A DNA stretch of 53,359 nucleotides, taken from positions 1-53,359 of the forward strand of contig SCEG01000018.1 in the NCBI GenBank assembly GCA_004102805.1. Reading direction: 5' to 3'. The position numbers and the translations under genes were made by a program. The DNA is from Muribaculaceae bacterium Isolate-002 (NCI) (GTDB taxonomy: Bacteria; Bacteroidota; Bacteroidia; Bacteroidales; Muribaculaceae). The notes below the pieces were generated by a model, which worked only from the letters and a program-made list of their open reading frames with translations, was not told the origin of the DNA and did no database searches. Below are positions 1-9,800 of the stretch, piece by piece; the first letter of the stretch is position 1; the number at the start of each line of letters is the position of its first letter.

Positions 1-145
1 AAAATTTCTATTTGCATATCACTAATTTAGCTATTTTTCAGCCACATATGCAATATCTGAAAGTTTATTTCACATAATCGTTCATATTTTTGACTGAAAT
101 TTTACTAAATCTCATGCGCCAGCCCTGACAGCCCGCATGGCAGAC

Positions 146-176
146 TTGCGCATATCGCATTTTTTTGCTAAATTTG
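146..176 (+). promoter_or_regulatory. Bacteroidetes-type promoter of the glycosidase gene
   Basis: TTG at 146-148, a 20-nt spacer, and TAAATTTG at 169-176 match the Bacteroidetes sigma-ABfr consensus (-33 TTG, -7 TAnnTTTG). Transcription would begin near 183 and leave a leader of about 65 nt before the ATG at 248. Seen directly; activity is inferred. Confidence 0.7.
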
Positions 177-247
177 CTCGGTGACATCAACCTGAAAAAT
201 TTAACCATACCATACACGGCTCGACACAGCCACTTTAACACATTTCC

Positions 248-2551
248 ATGAAACAAAAAATCATAGCAACAATCACATTGGCCGCAGCTGCAGCAGGCTC
301 GCTGCATGCATCGCAGGCCGGCGACATCGTAGCCACCGACGCCTACCGCTGGACCGGCGACTCGATTATCCAGGGAGAATATAAAGCCTACGCCCCGAGC
401 GATGTGGAAATCATCTCGGACTACTCGGCGCAACCCCACTATTTCATGCCGATAGAAAAACGGTGGAAACTCCGCAACGACATATCGTCATATCCGCAGC
501 TGCGCAGCGACAACCGTCTGCACAACGCCATCTACAACATGGGTCTCGACGAGATGGTCAATGCCGTTGAGCCCGACACCACCCTGCGCACAGGCAAGGA
601 ATGGGCCGGAGTGTGGACCCGCGACGTATCCTACTCTATCATACTGTCGATGTCATATCTTCAGCCCGAGGCTTCGAAGATATCTCTGATGAAGAAGGTG
701 ACTCCGACCGGCCGAATAATCCAGGACACCGGTTCGGGCGGCGCATGGCCCGTGAGCTCCGACCGCATAATATGGGCGGTGGCAGCCTACGAACTCTACA
801 AGGTGACAGGCGACCGCGACTGGCTCGAATATATCTACCCCATAATCAAAAACTCGCTTGAGGACGATTTCGAAATCACCTACGTCGACGGAGCTGTCAA
901 CGGCGAGACTTCATTTATCGACTGGCGCGAGCAGAGCCACCCGAAATGGATGCAGACCGTCGACATCTACGCTTCGCAGGCGCAGAGCACCGGCGCCGTG
1001 CACGTGGCCGCCCTCGACGTTCTGTCGAAGATTGCCGCCGAGCTCGGCAAGAAAGATGACGCAGCGAAATATGCCGAGATGTCGAAATCGCTCAATGAAA
1101 GCATCATAAAGAAATTCTGGATGCCCGAGAAAGGCACCTTGGCGATGTATACCTACGGACGCGAATATCCCATTGTCAATCCGCGCTCGGAGACACTCGG
1201 ACAGTCGTTTGCAATACTCTACGACCAGCTTCCCGACTCAATGGCCGCCACAATCACCGAAAATATACCGGTGACACCCTACGGCCCGGCCATCTTCTTC
1301 CCTCAGATCAAGGACATGCCGTCATATCACAACAACGCGCTCTGGCCCTGGGTGGCATCATATTATGTGCTCGCCAACGCCAAGACCGGCAACGAGGAGG
1401 GCGTGATGGAAGGCATCGGCTCGGTGTTCCGCCCCGCCGCACTCTTCACCACCAACAAAGAGAATTTCAACCTCGACAACGGCGACATCGCCACCGAGCT
1501 AAACTCGTCGAACATGCTCTGGTGTCTGGCCGGCAATCTCGCCATCACCCACCGCGTGCTTTTCGGCATCACGTTCGAGACAGACGGCCTGCACATCAGT
1601 CCGTTCGTGCCGAAAGCACTCGCCGGCACCCGCTCGCTTGAAGGCTTCGACTACCGCGGCTCGAAAGTCGACATCACCATCAGCGGCTATGGCAACAAAG
1701 TCAAGGAGATAACCGTCAACGGCAAGCGCGTCAAGAATATCGACGGAGCGATAATCCCCGCCCGTCCCAAAGGCAATTATAACGTAGTTGTCACTATGGC
1801 CGACAACGATATCGCCCCGATGAAGGTGAACCGCACCGCCAACGTCAAGTCACCTCTGACCCCGCTGACCCGATTCACCCACGACGCCGACATCGCGGCC
1901 GCCAATCCCGACGCTCCCTACGAGAACACCCTGCAATGGAACCCGATAGAATATATAGCAGGATATATCGTGCTCCGCGACGGTGAGCGCATAGCCCGCA
2001 CACGCCAGACATCGTTTGACGCATCAGTGCCGGGAGTATATCAGGTGATCGGAGTCGACGCCGACGGTGTTGAGTCGTTCGCATCGGAGCCTCTGAGCAA
2101 CCAGCCCACTGTGCGCGTCAAGCCCTCCGCCACCGCCACCGTATTGAAATCGAAAGAGGTGTCATACCAACCCGACGGCGGTGTGATCAACGGCTACAGC
2201 GGCAACGGTTTTGCCGAGACCGACCACAATACCGCACCTGTCGAATTCGATATCGAAGCCGACGGCGACTATTTCCTGACACTGCGCTACGCCAACGGCA
2301 ACGGCCCGGTCAACACGGAAAACAAATGCGCGGTGCGCACACTCTTCGTCGACGGTGTCAAGGCAGGCACAGTAGTGATGCCGCAGCGCGGCATCGGCAA
2401 CTGGGATGACTGGGGCATGACCAACTATATCCCGGTGAGTCTCACCAAAGGCAAACACAAAATCACCATCGAGATGATGCCTTACGACGAGAACATGAAC
2501 CTCGCCACCAACCATGCCATCATCGACGCTCTCGTCATGGAGCGCCGCTGA
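248..2551 (+). CDS. Secreted six-hairpin glycosidase-like enzyme with Fn3-like and carbohydrate-binding C-terminal modules
   Basis: Signal peptide at residues 1-21 (ends in HASQA), then an (alpha/alpha)6-barrel type catalytic region, roughly residues 85-500. Likely active-site segments are VWTRD (122-126), SFIDWRE (222-228) and the later NNALWPW, which resemble GH63/GH37-like and glycogen-debranching-like six-hairpin enzymes. An Fn3-like module follows (about 535-617), then a galactose-binding-like/CBM35-like beta-sandwich to the end. No T9SS tail is evident, so a periplasmic or outer-surface location is open. The neighbouring GH31 and GH13 genes suggest an alpha-glucan or related alpha-linked oligosaccharide substrate. 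The exact GH family cannot be assigned by eye; the role in glycan breakdown is well supported, the substrate is inference. Confidence 0.7.
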   Translation: MKQKIIATITLAAAAAGSLHASQAGDIVATDAYRWTGDSIIQGEYKAYAPSDVEIISDYSAQPHYFMPIEKRWKLRNDISSYPQLRSDNRLHNAIYNMGLDEMVNAVEPDTTLRTGKEWAGVWTRDVSYSIILSMSYLQPEASKISLMKKVTPTGRIIQDTGSGGAWPVSSDRIIWAVAAYELYKVTGDRDWLEYIYPIIKNSLEDDFEITYVDGAVNGETSFIDWREQSHPKWMQTVDIYASQAQSTGAVHVAALDVLSKIAAELGKKDDAAKYAEMSKSLNESIIKKFWMPEKGTLAMYTYGREYPIVNPRSETLGQSFAILYDQLPDSMAATITENIPVTPYGPAIFFPQIKDMPSYHNNALWPWVASYYVLANAKTGNEEGVMEGIGSVFRPAALFTTNKENFNLDNGDIATELNSSNMLWCLAGNLAITHRVLFGITFETDGLHISPFVPKALAGTRSLEGFDYRGSKVDITISGYGNKVKEITVNGKRVKNIDGAIIPARPKGNYNVVVTMADNDIAPMKVNRTANVKSPLTPLTRFTHDADIAAANPDAPYENTLQWNPIEYIAGYIVLRDGERIARTRQTSFDASVPGVYQVIGVDADGVESFASEPLSNQPTVRVKPSATATVLKSKEVSYQPDGGVINGYSGNGFAETDHNTAPVEFDIEADGDYFLTLRYANGNGPVNTENKCAVRTLFVDGVKAGTVVMPQRGIGNWDDWGMTNYIPVSLTKGKHKITIEMMPYDENMNLATNHAIIDALVMERR

Positions 2552-2585
2552 CAGAAATAAATATATATAAGTACACATTTCCTAT

Positions 2586-2637
2586 GATGCTTCCGGCGAA
2601 AAAATCACCGGAAGCATCTGTTCGTTAATTTTTTTTT
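2586..2637 (+). terminator. Intercistronic hairpin with long T-tract
   Basis: GATGCTTCCGG (2586-2596) pairs perfectly with CCGGAAGCATC (2608-2618), followed by a T-rich run up to about 2637. It lies between the six-hairpin glycosidase and the GH31 gene on the same strand, only 9 nt before the GH31 start, so it could attenuate rather than fully stop transcription. I find no clear TAnnTTTG promoter between the two genes. Confidence 0.75.
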
Positions 2638-2646
2638 CATCATTTT

Positions 2647-5600
2647 ATGTCAACATCAAACTGTTTTTTAAGGTGCATGGCCGCTGCGGCCATCGTAGCG
2701 ACAGCCGCTTCATCAGCCGAGGCCTACACTGTTTACTACGACAACACCGAAACGGGCTGGACGCAGCCAAAAATCTATTACTGGAACCCTAATTGGACCG
2801 AAGCGCAAAAGCCTTCATGGCCGGGAGTCAACATGACTGCATATACGGCCAACCCCAAGCTGTCAGATATCTGGACATACGAGGTCGACGACGAAGTCAC
2901 AGGCATAATTTTCAACAACGGCTCCACTCAGTCTAAAGACTACATGGGCAACAAGGAGTCATTCGCCGACAAGGTGTTCGGCTTCGCCAAAGAAGGGAGC
3001 AGCACCTCTGTAAGCGACGTGATACTCGGCGACATCGGCACCTACTCACAGGAGGAAGCCGAAACGGTGGCGTGGACGGTGCATTTCCACAACAAGAGCT
3101 CATGGAACAACGTGTATGTCAGAATAAGCGGAGGGAAAGATGCCGGAGGACAGATGTCGGCATTTCTCAATGGCGCGATATATGACTACAAGTTCGAGGC
3201 TCCGGAAAACGCGTCGCTCAAATGCAGTTTCTACAGCGTTTCGGACGGAGCGGAGTCAAACACCACCGCCACATGGAAACTCGTCAACGGACATGTCTAC
3301 ACCGAGAGCGGCGACAAGGGCCTCAACAGCGAATATGATCCGGTCAACACCCTTCCCGAAAAAGAATACTGGCTCGAGCCGGAGATGCCGTCGCAGCTCC
3401 AGGAGGCGACACTGTGGTTTAACCGCGCCTACAACCCCGACAGCAAACTGCGCAACACCGACGAAATTTATATCTATCCCGGACTGGTCAGCAAGGGCGG
3501 GTCGGACACGGACTGGTTTGGCGCACCCGCCTGGGCTGATCTTGACGCCAAATACAAGATGGTGCGCGACGAGTCAAACCCCGACCTCTTCAGCATCACG
3601 TTCTCGCCGTCGATAGCCTCATGGTTTGGCGCTGACGAGGATGACCGGTTCACGAAACTTGCCCTGATATTCCGCAACAAGTCGGGCTCTGTCAAGCAAC
3701 ACAGCGATAACCAGTTCATCAGCCTCAAGCAGCTTGCCGACCCGACAGCCGGTCTCGGCGCAATCTTGTCATACGAGAATGCCGGCGGCACCCTTACCGT
3801 CACCGCCGAGAAAGGAAAGCTCATGCTCACGCCGGTCAACGACCAGATAATAAAGGTGTTCACGCTGCGCAACAGCGCCACCGTCACCGAAGAGCGGCCG
3901 TCGATCTCAGTTGTCGACAAAGCGTTTGCAAACCCCTCCTATTCCGTCACTGAAAACGACACCGACATCACGCTCAGCATCAGCGGCGGCATCAAGGCGC
4001 ACATCGACAAGACCACTTGCCAGGTGTCATTTCATGACATCAACGACAATCTGTATCTGCGCGAACTCTCCGGCCTGGTCAACAATCCCGGCAGAATAGA
4101 GGTGTCGTTTGAAAGCATGAACGACGCCGGCTTCTATGGCGGCGGCTACAACGGCAACCGCACCAACTGGGACGGCAACACCATGATAATGAACAACACG
4201 CAGACCGGCAACTGGGGTCAGGGCACAAGCCATCCGCACAACATCTGCATCCCCTTCTACGTGTCGACCAACGGCTACGGCGTGTATTTCGACGACCACT
4301 ACCGCGGGGCAACCATCTCCACCACCCGCACCGGCTCGACATATTCCAGCGGCAGCAGCAATCCCATCGCCTATTACTTCATCGGCGGCGGCGAGATTGC
4401 CGGCGGCCACGGCTCGATGCAGACCGTAGTGGAAAACTACACCGGCCTCACCGGTTTTCAGGAACTGCCTCCCTACTGGTCGCTGGGCTACATCACCTCT
4501 AAATTCAGCTTCGCGTCGCGCACGGAGGCAGAGGCGGCCGTAAATAATACAAAGAATATAAATATACCCATCGATGCCATCGTATTCGACATACACTGGC
4601 AAGGGGGTGTGCAGATGATGGGCAAAATCGACTGGGACATATCAAGATACCCCAATCCGCAGGAGATGATAGAGAATTTCCGCAAAGGAAATGTACATAC
4701 CATAGCCATCACCGAGCCTTATTTCACAAGCAATTGCGGCAACTATCAGTCTATGAAGGACAACGGCTTTTTCTCCGATGACCATGTCAACTACATGGAA
4801 TGGCTCCAATCAGAGCATGTCGGACTTCTCGATGTCACCAAACGGGAGGCTATCGAATGGTTCAAAGACCTTTACAAGAAGCGTACACTCGAAGGCATCG
4901 ACGGATGGTGGCTCGACCTTGGCGAACCGGAGAGACATGACGGTGACAGCCGCTACGAACTGGGCGATGTCAACCAGGTGCACAACGAATACGGCAACCG
5001 CTGGTGTGAGTTCGCGCTCGAGGCTCTCAAGGAATGCAAGCCCGAGGCGCGCCACATACTGATGCCCCGCGCCGGCACATCGGGCATGCAGCGCTTCAAC
5101 GCCTTCCCCTGGACTGGCGATATCGCCCGCACATGGGAGGGACTCAAGGCTCAGGTGCCGGCACTTGTCAGCGGCGCCATGTCAGGCGTCAGCTATCTCG
5201 GCAGTGACATAGGCGGCTTCAGCGCGGATAATATCGGCACCAACGCCGACCTTTACCGCCGCTGGGTGCAGCTCGGCGTGTTCTACCCGTCGATGCGCAC
5301 CCACTCGGCCACTCGACCGGAGGTGTGGCAGCCTGATTATTCAGGCATACGCAATGATGTGCGCAATGCCATCAACTTGCGTTACGCCTATCTCCCCTAC
5401 ACCTACACCCGCTCATATTACTACACCACAAAGGGAACCCCTATCGCCCGGCCGGCCAATTTCGGCGACACCGACCCGTCGGTGCTCTCCGACTGCCGCG
5501 ACGCCTACCTCTGGGGCGCCGACATATATGTTGCTCCGGTGCTTGACAGCAGTCAGACAAAGAGCATCACATTCCCCGAAGGAGACTGGCTCGACATGAA

Positions 5601-6492
5601 CGACTTCAAAACCATCTACAGCGGTCACAGCACCTACCGCTATGACGCACCCGTCAGCGTGCTCCCCCACTTCATGCGCCGCGGCTCATTCGTGCCCCGC
5701 TACCGTCAGGACACCTTCACCAGCACCGCGGAAATAGAGTCTAACCGCATCACCGTGCACTATTTCCCCTCTTACGGACAAAAGACCGACACCGGAGAAT
5801 ATTATGATGACGACCACACCTCGGCCAACTCTATAGAGGCCGGAGCGTATCTGCTGACCCGTTTCTCCGCCACATGCCAGGATGGCGTCAACGGCTATAT
5901 CGATATACACATCGACCGCGAGGGCAACGGCTGGAACAATATGTATGACAACCGTCCGCAGGATATACTGCTGCTTGTCCATGACTACCGCCTTGGCAAC
6001 AACAACATGATAAAGAGCCGTTCGACTAAAGCTGCCGGCGAATATAACACGTATGCCGAAGACTTTTCGGATTTCAGTGCGAAAAGGGTCGGTTCGCTCG
6101 ACGAAGTGCTCGCCGAAAATGAAGCTGTCAGCTTCGCCAACGACGGCAACGATCTGTATATCCGCATACCAAATATGGCTGCGACACAGGCGCACTGGCT
6201 GCGTCTGTCAAGCGACGGCGTGACCGGTGTGCCCGAAGTCACAGATCCGTCAATGGCTCTGTCGTATGCCAACGGTGTCATCACTTACTCTGCGTCGGCC
6301 AACACCGACGAGCTGTCGCTGCGCATCTACAGCACAACCGGGCAGACTGTGGCCGAATACAACGGACTGACTGCCGACGGCACCGCCTCGCAGATCGGGG
6401 TTGACCTCGCCCGGGGTGTCTACATCGCCCGTCTCAGCGGCACCGCCGACGGAGCTACAAGCGTCAAGACGCTGAAAATGATCGTAATGTAA
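2647..6492 (+). CDS. Secreted multi-domain GH31 alpha-glucosidase family protein with starch-binding-like module and T9SS tail
   Basis: 1281 aa. A signal peptide (about 1-26) is followed by a CBM26-like starch-binding module (about 27-110, rich in Trp/Tyr), a second beta-sandwich of the kind found in SusE/F-type or amylase accessory regions (about 245-365), the GH31 N-terminal beta domain, and the catalytic barrel. The nucleophile is D757 in WWLDLGEPE, and the acid/base is D825 in FPWTGDIART; the GH31 SDIGGF segment follows. The last ~80 residues form a T9SS type A-like sorting domain ending in KTLKMIVM, so the enzyme is probably exported to the cell surface. Known GH31 members release glucose or transfer it from alpha-glucans; with a neighbouring alpha-amylase, starch or a related alpha-glucan is the likely substrate (inference). 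Start chosen at 2647 because a signal peptide follows immediately. Confidence 0.88.
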   Translation: MSTSNCFLRCMAAAAIVATAASSAEAYTVYYDNTETGWTQPKIYYWNPNWTEAQKPSWPGVNMTAYTANPKLSDIWTYEVDDEVTGIIFNNGSTQSKDYMGNKESFADKVFGFAKEGSSTSVSDVILGDIGTYSQEEAETVAWTVHFHNKSSWNNVYVRISGGKDAGGQMSAFLNGAIYDYKFEAPENASLKCSFYSVSDGAESNTTATWKLVNGHVYTESGDKGLNSEYDPVNTLPEKEYWLEPEMPSQLQEATLWFNRAYNPDSKLRNTDEIYIYPGLVSKGGSDTDWFGAPAWADLDAKYKMVRDESNPDLFSITFSPSIASWFGADEDDRFTKLALIFRNKSGSVKQHSDNQFISLKQLADPTAGLGAILSYENAGGTLTVTAEKGKLMLTPVNDQIIKVFTLRNSATVTEERPSISVVDKAFANPSYSVTENDTDITLSISGGIKAHIDKTTCQVSFHDINDNLYLRELSGLVNNPGRIEVSFESMNDAGFYGGGYNGNRTNWDGNTMIMNNTQTGNWGQGTSHPHNICIPFYVSTNGYGVYFDDHYRGATISTTRTGSTYSSGSSNPIAYYFIGGGEIAGGHGSMQTVVENYTGLTGFQELPPYWSLGYITSKFSFASRTEAEAAVNNTKNINIPIDAIVFDIHWQGGVQMMGKIDWDISRYPNPQEMIENFRKGNVHTIAITEPYFTSNCGNYQSMKDNGFFSDDHVNYMEWLQSEHVGLLDVTKREAIEWFKDLYKKRTLEGIDGWWLDLGEPERHDGDSRYELGDVNQVHNEYGNRWCEFALEALKECKPEARHILMPRAGTSGMQRFNAFPWTGDIARTWEGLKAQVPALVSGAMSGVSYLGSDIGGFSADNIGTNADLYRRWVQLGVFYPSMRTHSATRPEVWQPDYSGIRNDVRNAINLRYAYLPYTYTRSYYYTTKGTPIARPANFGDTDPSVLSDCRDAYLWGADIYVAPVLDSSQTKSITFPEGDWLDMNDFKTIYSGHSTYRYDAPVSVLPHFMRRGSFVPRYRQDTFTSTAEIESNRITVHYFPSYGQKTDTGEYYDDDHTSANSIEAGAYLLTRFSATCQDGVNGYIDIHIDREGNGWNNMYDNRPQDILLLVHDYRLGNNNMIKSRSTKAAGEYNTYAEDFSDFSAKRVGSLDEVLAENEAVSFANDGNDLYIRIPNMAATQAHWLRLSSDGVTGVPEVTDPSMALSYANGVITYSASANTDELSLRIYSTTGQTVAEYNGLTADGTASQIGVDLARGVYIARLSGTADGATSVKTLKMIVM

Positions 6493-6516
6493 ACAACCGA
6501 ACATACACTCTATAAG

Positions 6517-6550
6517 CGAGGTCGCGCCGTGTGAATACGGCGCGACCTCG
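6517..6550. terminator. Strong hairpin terminator after GH31
   Basis: CGAGGTCGCGCCGT (6517-6530) and ACGGCGCGACCTCG (6537-6550) form a perfect 14-bp stem with a 6-nt loop, 24 nt after the GH31 stop. The T-tract is poor, but the stem is by far the strongest near this gene end and could act on both convergent genes. Confidence 0.7.
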
Positions 6551-6567
6551 TCGCTATATAAAACATG

Positions 6568-6700
6568 CCGATATCACACACCGCCCTGCCCGGGCTCGGA
6601 GTGGGGAGAGGTCGGTGAGCCGGGGTCTGCGCCGGCTCTCAGATGCCCCCACGGTTAGCCCGGGAGGGGCGATGTGTGGTAGCGAATTTGGTATTTTGCT
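6568..6700. repeat. GC-rich non-coding block, possible diverged copy of a dispersed intergenic repeat
   Basis: This part of the 361-nt gap between the convergent GH31 and GH13 genes holds GC-rich runs (CCCGGGCTCGGAG, GCCGGGGTCTGCGCC, CACGGTTAGCCCGGG) that resemble blocks at 12404-12450 and 33295-33345 (shared GGTCT..CGC, CGGTTA, CCCGRG). No convincing reading frame is present. The similarity is weaker than between the other two copies. Confidence 0.35.
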
Positions 6701-6724
6701 CACTTTTCGGTATATATACAGCAA

Positions 6725-6786
6725 TCGCGATTACCTTGCGTTTTTGCCCCTGTCAGTCGAGGGGACGTTACGGTCGGTAATCGCGA
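6725..6786. other. Nested inverted repeat of unknown role
   Basis: TCGCGATTACC (6725-6735) is the exact reverse complement of GGTAATCGCGA (6776-6786); between them CCCC and GGGG segments can pair again. The result is a two-level foldback of 62 nt in the gap between the convergent GH31 and GH13 genes. It could be a structured RNA end, a protein-binding site, or a small foldback element. Confidence 0.45.
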
Positions 6787-6806
6787 CAGCTGTTTTATTT
6801 ATTGTT

Positions 6807-6832
6807 CATCTCCGGCCTCGTGGCCGGAGATG
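6807..6832 (-). terminator. Hairpin downstream of the GH13 alpha-amylase
   Basis: CATCTCCGGCC (6807-6817) and GGCCGGAGATG (6822-6832) make a perfect 11-bp stem with a 4-nt loop, 22 nt beyond the stop of the minus-strand amylase. The T-tract on that strand is poor, so this is a probable rather than certain terminator. Confidence 0.6.
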
Positions 6833-6853
6833 ATGGAGTGAGCGGGCTACGGC

Positions 6854-9800
6854 TTAGCGGACGTAGACTTTGGTTGCCTTTGAGCCTTGACGCTTGATGT
6901 AGATGCCGTTGGCGGGGTTGTCGACACGCATGCCCTGGAGGTTGAAGTAGACCACGGGGGCAGAGTCGTCTCCGGCAGGCTCTACTGTGATATCGCCGAC
7001 TGCGCTGAAGGCAGCCTTGCCGATGCGGGCGGGAGCGTAGGTGATGATATCCTCATCTTCTTTCTCCTTGCTTGAAGAGGGATCCTGAGAGTATGAGCCG
7101 GTTACATTGTCGAAGAACGAGGGGTCGTAGGGAGTGCCGCCGACAGGGCTTGTGCCATATTTGTCGATATACTGCACGCCGATGCCGACATTGCGGATAT
7201 AGTCTTCGGTGACGCCGAGGAGCGACAGGGGGAAACAGAATTCATATAATGTGTGGGCAGAGTCGTCGATTTCGCTGCGGAGGTCGACGAAGCCGTCGTT
7301 GCCTTCAAGCACAGATGCGTCGAAATTGAGTTCTTTCTGACCCCATACATTGCTGATGCATGATGCGAGACCGTCGGCATAGCCGTATTTTACGGTGCTT
7401 ACCTTGCAATAAGGAGCGTCATAGCTTGCATGGCCGTCGGGAGTGGGAACGAAGAAACCGGGAGTGCCAACACCGGGCTTGGTAGAACCGATCCATACAG
7501 CGTCGACACCATTTTCGAATTTTGCTCCGGGAGCGCCTTCGTCGTTCCAGATACCTTTCTTACCGTCGATGTAGCCGTCAAATGAAGCCTCGGGGTCGAG
7601 GTCGAATGCAAACATGAGGCGGCCGTCCATGTTGTAAGGTTTGGATTCGCCGGGCTGCTTGCCTTCGCCATAGATATCCCATACGGTGTAGACGAACTGC
7701 ACGCCGAGATAGAGGTTATCTTTGTCGTAGGCGGCATAGATGGCGTAGGAGTCGATGACCGGACGCTCGTGGTTGCCGTTCATGGCCTGAGCCACGTCGC
7801 GGGCCACGCCTTGTGCGATGAGGTCGTCAGCGGTCCAGTGGCTGAGCGCGCCGGCAGCGGTTTGGCTGGAAAACTGCATGTTGACGGTGCGGTTTGAGCC
7901 GAATTGTCCGTCGGGGTTTACCTTGTAGTAGTCGGTGATGAGGTTATTGCCTGCGGGCACGGGGGGAGTCACAGCGTCGGAGCGTGTGAAGGTGGCTTCG
8001 GCGCTGGTGACGCCGTCAGCGTTGGTGGCTTTTACGGTGAGAGTGCCGGTCTGTCCGTCGTTGAGGTAAGAGCTTACAGCCACGGTGTTGGCGCCGTTGG
8101 AGAGGCTGAGAGCCTTGCCGTTGAAGTCAGCGGTGACAGAGGTCGCGTTGGCGATGGTCACAGTGATGCCGGCAGTGCCTTTTACCTTTCCGCCGTTGGG
8201 CGAGATAGTCACGGTGGGCTTGGCGGGAACGGGAGTGTTTCCGAATACTACTTTTGTAGAAGTAGCGCCGTTGTCGTTCATCACATAGTCGGAAGTGTAT
8301 GTGAGGTCGGCAGTCTGTGAGCCTCCGGTCTTGAAGATGACGTGGGTCATTCCTTCGGGGAGTTTGTAGACCTTGTAGGTATTGCCGTCAGAACCGGTAG
8401 CCGATTCCATAGCGGGAGCAGCGTCCCATGTAACGGGGTTTGTTGCGCCCCAGTAATATACATTGGTGTGCGAACCGCTGTAGGCGAGGTTATAGTCGCC
8501 CTGGATGGTCACCGTGCCGGAGGGGTCGGGATCGGGGCCGGGAGTCGAACCGGGATCGGGAGCCGAACCGTCCTTGATGAGGACAGCGATGCCGGTCGAG
8601 CCTACATTGCCCGAGATGGTGGTGGCGGTGACTGTGAATGTCGAGCCTGACACCTGGTCGATGTAAGTGCCTGCGGGGCAATATCCGCCGCCGTTGGCGA
8701 CAGACACGCTGCCGGCCTGGCCGTTGCCTTTGATGATGGCCGCACCGACATCCTTGCGGGTGACGCTCACCACGCCGTTGCCTGAAGAGAAATAGTCGGC
8801 ATGACCTACGGCGGTGTTGCGGAGCTTGTTGATAGCGGCGATTTCGGCCGAGGTGAAGTGGGTCGAGCCTTTGACGCCCATCTTGATGGCATCTTTGTTA
8901 GTTGCGGCCGGACGCGACAGATAGAGCGACGAGGCGCCGTTGCGGCATGCCACGATAGCCCATGTGCGGTCGATTACGGCCTGCGATATATGGGTTGTGG
9001 CCTGCCACTCGTTAGAGTAGTCGTCGTGGCTTTCTGCCCAGTATACCACTTTGTTGTCAGCGATTGCGGAAGCCGCCCATCCGGCATATCCGGAGGGAGC
9101 GCCGCCACCCTTGACGGCATTTCGGACACCGTCGCAATATCCGTTGTCGGTGACTGACATGTATTTGGTGTATTCTTTTATTACATTGTCGGCGTTGCCT
9201 CCGGGAGAGTCGAGGATTTCACCGTAGTGCCACATGCCGGGGACAGAGGTGACAGTCGACCAGAAGTTACAGCCTTCGGAGGGGAGACCGATATGCTTGG
9301 CGGCGTCCCAACGGATGCCGTCGACACCGCAGGCTTTGAGTTCTTCGACGTAGGCTTTGGCACGCGCCTGCACCTGAGAGTCTTCGGAGTTGACGTCACC
9401 GTAGTCGCCAAGCTGGCCGTGGGTTATGGAATAGCGGTCGCTGTAGTTGATGCCACCGTTCCAGCGCACGCGTCCGTTGGAGTCCCACCATGTGTCGTGG
9501 TATCCGGTGGCCTTGTTGACGTGGTTGGCAACTACGTCGACGATAACCTTTATGCCGCGCTGGTGTGCGGCGTTACAGAGAGAAGTAAGCTGTGCTTTTG
9601 AGCCGACGCCCGAGCCTTTGAGCACGAAGTCGTAGGGCATGTAGGCATAATACCATTCGGCACCGGCGTTGCAGTTGCCCTGCATCGGCGAGAGCTGCAC
9701 CGAACCGAAACCGGCTTTGGCGATGTTGTCGAGCTCAGCTTCAACCTGAGCGCATGTCCAGTCAAAGCAGTGGAGGATATTACCGTCCTGGATGTTGGCG

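Noticed and set aside
6601..6833. tRNA-like or coding content in the gap between GH31 and GH13
   Set aside because: The CGGTTA segment resembles a T-loop at a glance, but no acceptor stem or anticodon arm could be built, and the frame there is not protein-like.
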